From DASRIA01 sp963768885 (GTDB taxonomy: Bacteria; Actinomycetota; Thermoleophilia; Solirubrobacterales; JBBDJG01): a stretch of DNA of 64,000 bases. The DNA lies in assembly GCA_963768885.1 (NCBI GenBank), contig CAVYJN010000007.1:661206-725205 (forward strand), written 5' to 3'. A program made the translations under genes and the position numbers. Below the pieces are notes generated by a model. That model had not been told where the DNA came from, did no database searches, and saw only the letters and a list, made by a program, of their open reading frames with translations. Shown here piece after piece: positions 55,854 to 64,000 of the stretch. How positions within the stretch are numbered: the stretch's first letter is position 1; each line of letters opens with the position of its first letter.

Positions 55854-56973
55854 CTACCGCGGCCGCTCGGCGATCAAGCGCAACAGCGCCTCGACGCGGG
55901 CGGCGATCGAGGGCCACGCGAACTCGCGCCGCGCCCGCTCGGCGCCGGCGGCCCCGAGCCGCCGCGCACGCTCGGGATCCTGAAGCAGGCCGGTGATCGC
56001 ATCCGCGACCGCCGCGTGATCGGTCGGATCGACGAGCAGCCCGGTCTCGCCGTCCACGACAGCGTCGAGGGCTCCTCCCACCCCGCCGGCCACGACGGGC
56101 AGTCCGTAGGCGTTCGCCTCGAGGAACACGATCCCGAAGCCCTCGCCGGCGCCGGAGGCCGGTGTCCGCGCCGGCATCGCGAGCACGTGCGCGCGCCGGA
56201 ACCACACGGTCACCGCCAGTTCGGCGTCGGAAACCTGTCCTGCGAACAGCACGCGGTCGTGAAGGCCATTGGTCGCGGCCAGGGCCTCCAACTCGGCTCG
56301 AAGCGGGCCGTCGCCGACCACGACCCAGCGCACGTCGGGCACTTTCGCGTCGACCAGGGGAAGCGCGCGCAGCATCACGTCGTGTCCCTTGTAGTGCCGG
56401 TGCAGCCGGCCGACCGTGAGCACCGTCGGCATCGGGTCGCGCTCCGCGTCGAGGGACGCTTCCGGCGGATCGACCCCGTTGGGAATCACGTGCACCCGGT
56501 CCGGGGCCGCGCCTGCGGCGATCGCCAGGTCGCGGGTGAAGCGGCTGACTGCGATGTTGGCGTCCGCGTTCCGCACGGCGAACGAGGTCAGGCGCGGCCG
56601 CGCCGTGAGCTCGTAGCCGTGCAGGTACTGCGCCACCGGGACGCGCAGCGTGCGCCGGATCAGGGGCCGCGGCCGGGGCCGTCACCACGTGGCAGCTGAG
56701 TATCGCCTGCGGCCGATGGCGGAAAGCCTGCCATACGGCGCTCGCGTTGAGCATCCCCACGGTCGCCCGGTACCCCAGCGGCAGCCGTGCGACGCGATGT
56801 ATTGGGAACCGGAGGCCGGCGTCGTACGCGGCATCACCCTCCTGGCGAAGCGTGACGACGCGCGGGTCGAGGCCCTCCGCGTGCTGGACGACGCGGTCCA
56901 CGACGGTCTGGATCCCGCCCACCGCGGGCGGGAAGTCGGGTGTGAGGACCAGGGTCCTGAGGTCAGTGGTCAT
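55854..56973 (-). CDS. Family 4 glycosyltransferase (one frameshift)
   Basis: About 373 residues. N-terminal LVLTPDFPPAVGGIQTVVDR is the acceptor-binding loop of PimB/GT4 enzymes. The frame changes near 56650; the second part has VAQYLHGYELTARPRLTSFA, ANIAVSRFTRDLAIAAGA, TVLTVGRLHRHYKGHDVMLR and GEGFGIVFLEANAYGLPVVA (EGFGxxxxEA donor motif). PimB-like mannosyltransferase activity is possible but unproven. Together with the next minus-strand gene it forms a two-gene unit. Confidence 0.75.
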
Positions 56974-56985
56974 GACAGATCGAGC

Positions 56986-57913
56986 TCAGCGGGCCCGGCG
57001 GAAACTCCGCACGCCCGCCCGGCGACCGTTGACACTGGCGACGTAACGGCGCAGCGTCGATCTCCGATCGGAAGCGCGCACGAGGCGCTCGATCAGCAGG
57101 AGGAGCCCCGGAGCATTGCGAGTGCCGACCAGCAACCAGTAAAGAAGAGCGGCCACTCTGCGCCACCATGGAAGCCACGTGAGCAGCAGGTACGTCTCGT
57201 TGTGGATAACGTCCTCAAGGGTCTTTCCCGTCACGGGGCCAGAGCGCGAATCGTCTTCGAAGCGCTCCGCCGGATAATGGTCGACCGAAACGGCCGGGTC
57301 ATACAAGTTTCCACCCCGACTGTTTGATCGCGAGACACAGATCGATCTCCCAATGAACCTGCGCTCCTGGTCCTCTAGCAACTCATCGAGGCGGCTCTTA
57401 CCAAGCGCACGTCGCCGGAAGCTCATATTGGCGCCCTTGAGGACGTCCACCGGCCTGGAAGAACCGACGCCTCGGTGGTGGTTCCCGACCATGCGCCCGT
57501 ACCACCGCACTTTGCCGACCGTGAGCTGATCCACTTCACCGCTGGGCGGATGCAGCCAGTCCCTTCCCCCAAGCCCTCCCAGGCACGGATCGGCGGCGAA
57601 ATGCCTCTCGATCCGCTCCAGCCAGTCGGGGCGTGGGACCGTGTCGTCGTCGGTGAACGCAACGACGTCACAGGTCGCCGCCTCGAGACCACGATTCAAA
57701 GCGGCCACGAGGCCGGGCTCGTGAATGGTCGCCACGTTCACGTTCAGCTTTCCAAACCGATTGGCATCGAGCAGCCTTCGCGTTTCCGCGTCCTCCTCCC
57801 GGACGATGACGATGACTTCGTCGGGCATCCGGTCCTGGCGCTCGAGGCCTCCGAGACAGCGCGTGAGGAACTCGGGCCGCCGCCGAGGTCGCTATCACGA
57901 CAGAGATTCTCAT
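56986..57913 (-). CDS. Family 2 glycosyltransferase (one frameshift)
   Basis: MRISVVIATSA at the start, then a +1 shift near 57850, and MPDEVIVIVREEDAETRRLL, GLVAALNRGLEAATCDVVAF with TDDDTVPRPDWLERI (DxD metal site), GGRDWLHPP, LKGANMSFRRRAL and a C-terminal pair of hydrophobic segments. An inverting GT-A fold enzyme using a nucleotide sugar. The ATG is two base pairs from the divergent ATG of the next gene (CATCGATG). Confidence 0.75.
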
Positions 57914-57915
57914 CG

Positions 57916-59027
57916 ATGAGGGTGTTGATCGTGATGCCGCTCGCCGAGCAGCGCGGTGGCGCGGAGGTTGCTCTTCGGCAGTTGATTCATGCGGAGCGCG
58001 ATCACGGTGTCGAGTGGGCTGTCGTGTTTCTCGAGGAAGGGCCCATGGTCCGGGAGCTCCGGGACGCCGGAGTGGCGGTTGATGTCGTGCGGGCGGGTCG
58101 CCTGCGCCAGGGATCCCGCTACCTCCGGACGATCGCCGCATCCGGTCGATCGCGCGGCGCCGGCGCGCCGACGTGATCTTCAGCTGGATGACGAAGGCTC
58201 ACCTGTATGGCGGTGTGGCGGCGTCGAGCGCACGGCTGCCGGCGATCTGGTATCAGCACGGCATCCCGAACAGCTCGTGGATGGACCGGCTGGCGACGAT
58301 CCTCCCGGCGCAGGGAGTGATCGCTACCTCCGAGGCGGCGGCGACGGCGCAGGCCCGGCTGCACCCGGCTCGCCCCCGGCGGGTCGTGCACCCTGGCATC
58401 GACCTCGAGCGCTTCGACCCCGGCCGGCTCCCGCCGCAGGAGGCTGTGCGAGAGGAGCTCGGGCTGCCGACCGGGGTGCCGCTGGTGGGCTTCTTCGGAC
58501 GACTGCAACGGTGGAAGGGCGCCGGGGTGCTCGTCGATGCGATGCCGCGTGTGCTGGACACCTTTCGGGACGCACACTGCGTGATCGTCGGCGGGAAACA
58601 CGCGCTCGAGCCCGACTACCCCGACCAACTCCAAGGGCGGATCACGGCGCTGGGCCTCGAGCAACACGTCCACCCTGGCAGGATTTCAGGACGACGTGCC
58701 GCGGTGGATGCATGCGATGGACGTGATCGCGCTGCCCTCCACCAACGAGCCCTTCGGCATTACGGTGGTCGAGGCGATGGCGATGGGCAAGGCGGTGGTC
58801 GCCGGACGCTTCCCGGAGGCCCGAGCGAGATCGTCACAAGCGGCGTCAACGGAGTGCTGGTCGCACAGGACGCGGGGACAGTCGCCGGAGCGATCCTCGA
58901 CTGTCTGAACCGACCGGGCTTCTCGCTGCGAGTCGGTAAAGCTGCTCGGGACCGCGCCACGCAGTTCTCCAGCCGGCGTTACGCACAGGAAATCAGTCGC
59001 GCCGTTCGGGAGCTGGCGCGTCGTTAG
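57916..59027 (+). CDS. Family 4 glycosyltransferase (about three frameshifts)
   Basis: MRVLIVMPLAEQRGGAEVAL, WAVVFLEEGPMVRELRDAGV; then, after a shift near 58145, FSWMTKAHLYGGVAASSARL, WYQHGIPNSSWMDRLATILP, VPLVGFFGRLQRWKGAGVLV; after 58685, ALPSTNEPFGITVVEAMAMG (donor motif); after 58820, GGPSEIVTSGVNGVLVAQDA. Ends RELARR. Convergent with the methyltransferase gene, stops overlapping by 4 bp. Likely part of the polysaccharide assembly; substrate unknown. Confidence 0.7.
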
Positions 59028-59936
59028 TCCCCCTTGCCCAGCGCCAGCAGAAAGAACCTCTGCTGCATTCCTCCTGAGTCTTGGTCGAGCGGCTCGAATC
59101 GGTAGTGATGGTCTGGGGAATCGAGGGCGCAGAGGAGGCGATAGTCCTCTTCCGGAAAGCACGAGAGCACTTCCTCGACGGAGCCACCCAGATCCCCTTC
59201 CAAGCCGCATCCGACGTGTACCTCGACCAGGAAGTCCGGTCGCTGCCCGCGGATCGTCTCTCGCGCGCCTGCGAGGACACGCCGGCCTCGAATCCTTCTA
59301 CGTCCACCACGACCACGTCGGGGGGGCCGTATTCGGAGGCAAGCCCATCGGTGGTCACACCCGGAATCCCGACTGCGCCTATGCGCCCGAGCCTTTCGGA
59401 CACCACGGCGACCATTCAGCCCAGGCTGAAAGTGGAAGCGCTGCTCGCGGTCGGCTGCGACAGCATTCTTGACGACGAGATTATGCGCACCGTTCAGCCG
59501 GCAGTTGCGTTCGCCACCGGGCATTGTGTGGCTCCGCCTCGACGGCGATGACCGAACCCTCTTCTCCGACGATCCTGCTCAGGACCAGTGCGACGAGGCC
59601 CTGGTGGGCGCCGAGATCGAAGACCCGGACGCCGGACGTCAGGCGGTGCTGCTGCAGCACTTCGATTTCCGGTAGAAGCGGCCAGTCAAAGTCGTACCAA
59701 CCCTCGGCCAGCGGATCCTCGAGGGAGAGCCGGAGCTGGAATCCGCAATAGGTATGTACGACCTGGCGTGAGCGATAGCCCTCTATCTCCCTCGCAATCT
59801 TCCGTCGTCGGTAGAGCCGGTATGCAACGGATGGCATCACCGCCCGCGCAAGATTCTTAGAAGCGCTGCCAAGCGCGTCGAAGTTCACCGACTTCCCTGG
59901 CGCCGAGCGGTCTGTCGTGCCTCTCTCAGGGCCCAA
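59024..59936 (-). CDS. FkbM-family methyltransferase (several frameshifts)
   Basis: N-terminal domain: YRSRQVVHTYCGFQLRLSLE and GVRVFDLGAHQGLVALVLSR (SAM-binding motif I), VIAVEAEPHNA (motif II). In other frames RNCRLNGAHNLVVKNAV, PDVVVVDVEGFEAGV (the DVEG motif of FkbM enzymes) and FLVEVHVGCGLEG, ending FFLLALGKGD. Shifts near 59490, 59340 and 59270. It probably O-methylates a sugar in the polysaccharide. Its start region overlaps the next gene's end by 52 bp, so the real start may be internal. Confidence 0.65.
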
Positions 59937-60791
59937 GACATATTTCGGAAGGCGCTGAATGCAGAAGGGCCGTTGCGCGACTTGGCACGATGTGCTGCTT
60001 CGTGTAGGGACGCGATCACTACGTAGACGGGCACCATGGCGGTGCGCCCATGTCGAAGGTGGTACTTGAGCGTTGTGTAGAAGCGCGCACGAGTCGCTTC
60101 GAGATCGCGTACCCGATCGTCTTCCCTGGTCTTCTCCGCGCTCGAATGGTAATTCAGCAATTCGGGCCGGAACTCAATGTGGAATCCCGCAGCACGCAAC
60201 TCGTTAGCGATATCGATCTCGTCGTAGCCGTATCTGATCAACTCGTCGAAAGCGACTCCGTCGAAAGCTGACCGGGGAAAATATTGCTACAAGCCATGTG
60301 AATATTTTCGACACGCCCTCGACGAGTTGCGCCGGAGTGCCCCAGGAACGTGCGGGAACCGGCGCCTCGAAGAGCACACCGTTCCAGAGACACGTCCGTA
60401 AAGATGGTGTGGGCAGCGGCGTCGGTCAGGAGTGCTTCGGCTCGTGCGGATGAAGTCGGCCGACACCGTCGCGTCATCGTCCAGGAACGAGATGTAGTCG
60501 CCTGACGACGCTGCAATCGCGACGTTGCGGTTCGCGGACAGTCCCCGCCTCGGACCGCTGAGGCAGGTGACGAAGGGGAACTCCCGGCAGACGTCACGCG
60601 TTCCTCACCGTCGCTGTCGTCCGCGACGATCACCTGGTCCGGAAGCTCTTCGGCGGCCGCGAGCGACGCAAGCGCGGCCCGGAGGTTCGCCGGACGATCG
60701 CGCGTGCAGACGCAGACCGAGATCGTGGGCCTGCGCAGCCCGCCCTGGGCGGATCCTTGACAGTCCCGTTCGCGTCGTCTGGGGCGCTCAT
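59885..60791 (-). CDS. Family 2 glycosyltransferase (several frameshifts)
   Basis: Starts ATG 60791 (MSAPDDANGTVKDPP) in an ATGA overlap with the flippase. The second frame gives TISVCVCTRDRPANLRAALA and PDQVIVADDSDGEE, the GT2 nucleotide-binding start. Later pieces: SGDYISFLDDDATV-like sequence around 60480 and IRYGYDEIDIANELRAAGFH with RPELLNYHSSAEKTREDDRV at the C-terminus. Three or more shifts between 60300 and 60740. Likely a sugar transferase in the polysaccharide pathway. Confidence 0.62.
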
Positions 60792-62115
60792 CTGCCCACC
60801 ACGGGCTTGATCTGGGCGTCGGCCGGAACCTGTCCTGGGGTGGCCTGGCGCCCCGGTAGAAGGTCCGCCCATCCGAGATCCGCAGCCCTGCGGTAGAGGA
60901 AGAGAGCCGCCACGAACACCACCGTGTACGAGGCTGTCGTGACGAGTGCCGCAGCGTTGACGCCGCCCACTCGCAGAAACAGCAGCAGCCCGACTACCGT
61001 GACGAGCGCCCCAGCCACCTGGGCGATGGTCGCCGTGAAGGGACGGTTCACCGCGTAAAGGCCCGACCAGAGGACGCCGGCGCCGGCATAGAGAACGGTC
61101 CCAGGCAGCAGCAGGCGCAGCGGCAGCACGCTGCCGTCGAACGCGGACCCGTAGACGAGCGTAATGGCGGGCTTCGCAAGGATCGCCAGCCCGACAGCGA
61201 GCGCCAACGCCACCGCTAGCGTCGTGTGGAGGGATCTGACAACCGTCCGCGCTCCCTCCGCACCCTGGCGTGCGGCGCGCGGAAGCACCAGCGCGGAGAG
61301 AGCCCCGGCGATGATGGGGATCACCGATATGGCGGAAATCGCAACCGCGTAAAGGCCCACGCTCGACGCCGCCAGGAAGGCCGGGATGATGACCAGATCG
61401 AGGCGCGCGTTGACCACGCCGCCCACGTTCGCGCCGTGGGCGCGCGCGCCGTACCAAGAGCGTCGACCTCATCAAGGGTCCGCTCGGGCGCCCCAGGCCA
61501 TGGCGACGCAGAATCCGCACGATCACGACACTGGCGACCGCAAGCCCCACGAGGAAGGTGGCAAGCAGCGCGCTGCCGACCGAGAATTGGTCCAGGCGCC
61601 AAAGCACGAGATAGGCGAGAGCGGTAAGTGTCGGCTGCAGGACGCGGATCGTGTTGTAGAAGCGGAAGTCCTGGTCGCCGAGCACGATCCCGAACGTGAT
61701 GTCGGGAGAGGAAGCTGGAAGACGATCGTCAGCAGGAAGATCTGGGCTAGCTCCCTCGCCGCCTGGTCTGCGCCGCGAACAGCGTCGGCAACAACGCGTA
61801 GCCGGCAACGATCGCGATCGCCGAGAGCGGGACCAGGAGCACCAGCCAACTTGCGATCAGCCGTCCTGCGTCCTCGGGATGCCTGGCGTGATGATACGAG
61901 ACCGCCTGGAAACAGCCCAGCGCGAAAACCCACGTGATCGTCGTCGGCAAAGCGAGGATCGCGGTCAACTCACCACGGCCGCTCGTTCCCAGCGCGCGGG
62001 CGATCAGCACGCCGGTCGCGACGTTCACCATCAGCGTCAGGGTGCTGGAGCCGAAGGTGAATGCCTGCGTCCGAGACCAGGCACGGTCCTTGCTGGCGTG
62101 GCCCTCCTCAGACAC
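60788..62115 (-). CDS. Polysaccharide flippase, Wzx/MATE-like (several frameshifts)
   Basis: Multi-helix protein of about 440 residues. N-terminal FTFGSSTLTLMVNVATGVLI and ARALGTSGRGELTAILALPT are typical of Wzx-type oligosaccharide flippases. Middle part: FGIVLGDQDFRFYNTIRVLQ and FSVGSALLATFLVGLAVASV. C-terminal half: LDLVIIPAFLAASSVGLYAV, RPFTATIAQVAGALVTVVGL and three further helices. Shifts near 61765, 61690 and 61450. It should move lipid-linked repeat units across the membrane. ATGA coupling to the GT2 gene and 8-bp overlap with the ligase gene. Confidence 0.72.
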
Positions 62116-63559
62116 GCGTTTGCGGTCGCCCCGTCACCCACCCAACGAGGAACCAGGTCAGGGGAGCGAGCGCGTAGTACCCGCCGTTCAGCCACTGCCC
62201 GGCCGTCACCAACAGGAAGGCGATCACCGCCAACACTGCCGGGTCCGGACGGCGCAGGTAGGACGTCACGGCATGCCGGAACGTCGCGATGACGAGCGCG
62301 AGGAACAGCAAGCCCCCGATCAGGCCGGAGCGCCACGAAGGCGTTCGAGACGTCCACCTCCGTCCCTTTGGTGGAGCTGCCGATCCCGAACCGATCGGCG
62401 GCGATGTTCGTGACCGCGGTGCCCTGCCCGAACGGGTGGAGGACTCCCTGCTCGACTCCGGCCGCGACCAGGTCGACGTGGGTAAGAAGGGTCGACTGCT
62501 CGGGGTCGAGGGGATTCGAGAGCCCTGTCCCCACCTGGCGCGCGACGAACGGGTTCGTGGACGCAGAGCTCGGATCGCCGGCCTCGGGGGCGTAGGACCT
62601 GACTCCCAGGGCAGCGGCAACCAGCCCGACGGCCACGATCACCAGCGCGAGGCGAGTGCTACGGGTGCGCAGGCCGACCGCCACGAGCGCGGCGAGCACG
62701 ACCAGCACCACCACCCCCTTCCCGCCGCGAGGAACAACGGCACCGCGAGGAACGGGATCGCGAGCGCGAAGACCCCGCGCCGATGAACCAGCATCGCCAC
62801 CGAGATCGCCACCGCCACGCCCAGGAAGATCCCGTACTCGGCGCTGCTCGAGAAAGTGCCGAACGCTCTCGTGACGCCGTAGATGTTGCAGCGCCTGGTA
62901 GCCGTTCAGGTCGACCCAGGCCACATCCGCAGGAAGGGAGTCCCACCTCCGTCTGCCACAGTCCGTAGGCGCCGATTGCCACGGCGACCGCCACGACCCC
63001 GTACAGGATCGAGAGCACGACCCTGCGATCGGCGAGCTCCCGCCCGATGAAGAACCACAGGAGGGGGACGCCGAGGAACATGAACCCGCCTGCCCCGGCG
63101 ACGATGCTGCCGAGCATGGGGTTGAAGCTCTGGAGCACGGTCAGCGCGAGCAGCGCCCAGACCAGCTTCGAGATTCCGTCGCGCGCCGGCTCACGCCGCT
63201 CCAGCACGAAGAGCCGCGCGACGAGGAAGAGCGCCACGAGCGGCGCCACGAGCAGCAGGGGGTCGTACTGGGTCCACCCGGCGTCGGCGATCAACAGCCG
63301 GCGAACGAGGGCCAGCAGGGGCAGGTACGCGAGAGTGAGGACCGCCGCGGCGCCGGGCCAGCGGGTCGCGACGATCAGGAGGTTGACCGCGAGCGCCACC
63401 GCGAGCACGAGCCGGTAGGAAGACGGGTGGTTTGCGGCCAGCGCCCCCAGGAGCAGGGCCACGGCGATGCCGCCCCACGCGAGCATCGCGCGCCGGTTCA
63501 GGGTTCGGGGGCAGCGGCCGCAGGCCGGCCACGGCTGGTCTCGCGGGCACGGCGCTCAT
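62108..63559 (-). CDS. O-antigen ligase/polymerase-like membrane protein (several frameshifts)
   Basis: Starts ATG 63559. After a shift near 63490 the frame reads LAWGGIAVALLLGALAANHP, LVLAVALAVNLLIVATRWPG, VLQSFNPMLGSIVAGAGGFM and VLSILYGVVAVAVAIGAYGL. Then WVDLNGYQALQ (62930), a short cluster of helices, and the periplasmic loop RQVGTGLSNPLDPEQSTLLT with HPFGQGTAVTNIAADRFGIG, as in Wzy/WaaL-type proteins. Ends with helices and RPQTRV. Five or so shifts. It should polymerise or ligate the glycan repeat units. Confidence 0.68.
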
Positions 63560-63750
63560 GACAGCGCCGTCTCGATCCGTCGATTCCTTTGTCGTTCCAT
63601 TGACAATGCGGGAGAATGCCTGCCCCGGCAGCTCCCGGGCCCCGGGCCGCCTGCAAACAAGTGTGGGCCAGAAAGTCAGCGAATGCTACCTTTGCCTTTG
63701 ATCGCGATCTCGCTTCTCTTTCGCGGCTCAGGGACAGAGCGCACCCACTT

Positions 63751-64000
63751 GTGAGCGACAAGCAGCAATCCGACGGCTTGGACCTTGCCGCCATCTGGGG
63801 CATCCTGCGACGCCAGATCGGCGTGTCATCGTGCTCACCGTGGTGCTGACCGCGGGCTGCCGCCGTCGGCTTGGCGCTGCGCGAGGAGAAGCAGTACGCG
63901 GCCTCCGCCGAGCTGCTGTTCCGTGACCCTGCCCTGGACCAGAAGCTGTTCGGGTCCTCCTTCTCGGCGCCCTACCAGGATCCCGTGCGCCAGGCCGAGA
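63751..64000 (+). CDS. Wzz-like chain-length regulator / tyrosine-kinase-type N-terminus (partial)
   Basis: Truncated by the window end. From GTG 63751: SDKQQSDGLDLAAIWGILRR, then, after indels near 63825 and 63852, VIVLTVVLTAAAAVGLALRE, EEKQYAASAELLFRDPALDQ and SSFSAPYQDPVRQAE. A cytoplasmic N-terminus, one membrane helix and the start of the periplasmic Wzz domain. Divergent from the ligase gene, with 191 bp between them. It would set glycan chain length. Confidence 0.7.

Noticed and set aside
63600..63605. Perfect TTGACA as a -35 box for the Wzz-like gene
   Set aside because: No acceptable -10 at 16-18 bp spacing, and it lies about 150 bp before the start.

Overview
This is a 64-kb, very GC-rich chromosomal segment of an actinobacterium. 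The gene order secY-adk-map-rpmJ-rpsM-rpsK-rpsD-rpoA-rplQ-truA, Ala/Lys/Glu-rich tails on several ribosomal proteins, GTG/TTG starts and large PilX-like pilins next to surE/ligA fit a deep-branching lineage such as class Thermoleophilia. That placement is inference.

Layout. (1) 0.2-2.0 kb: a degenerate receiver and LuxR-type HTH joined through one membrane segment to a PBP4-like D-Ala-D-Ala carboxypeptidase. (2) 2.0-4.9 kb, minus strand: ligA and surE, coupled. (3) 5.1-12.7 kb, plus strand: a minor-pilin island with one PilW-like gene and duplicated PilV/PilX-like cassettes. (4) 12.7-31 kb, minus strand: an almost complete S10-spc-alpha superoperon from rpsJ to rplQ, followed by truA. (5) 29.8-36.3 kb: the str operon (rpsL, rpsG, fusA, tuf), split between rpsG and fusA by two convergent plus-strand membrane-protein genes, one an MFS transporter. 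(6) 36.5-45.9 kb: a DMT-type transporter, a HAD-like protein, and rpoC and rpoB. (7) 46.1-53.6 kb: a glycosyltransferase, an FkbM methyltransferase and a complete-looking lasso-peptide gene cluster: nucleotidyltransferase, B1/RRE, B2 protease, cyclase, HPr-kinase-like enzyme, a 52-residue precursor and an ABC exporter. (8) 53.6-64 kb: a surface-polysaccharide cluster with glycosyltransferases of families 4 and 2, a second FkbM methyltransferase, a flippase, an O-antigen-ligase-like protein and the start of a Wzz-like chain-length regulator.

How the genes work together. The ribosomal block encodes translation, transcription and secretion machinery, with many 1-8 bp gene overlaps indicating translational coupling. 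The lasso cluster should make an 18-residue peptide whose first eight residues form a Gly1-Asp8 macrolactam ring; B1 presents the leader, B2 cleaves it, the cyclase closes the ring and the ABC transporter exports it. The surrounding glycosyltransferases, flippase and ligase resemble a Wzx/Wzy polysaccharide pathway.

Caveat on sequence quality. Many genes, including essential ones (ligA, rplX, rpsQ, rpoC), are interrupted by frameshifts, most explained by one extra base. I read them as sequencing or assembly insertions, not true pseudogenes, and annotate the whole gene where both halves are recognisable. Shift density is low in the ribosomal block and high in the pilin island and the polysaccharide cluster. 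No tRNA, rRNA, CRISPR array or insertion sequence was seen, and no gene-free stretch exceeds about 240 bases.
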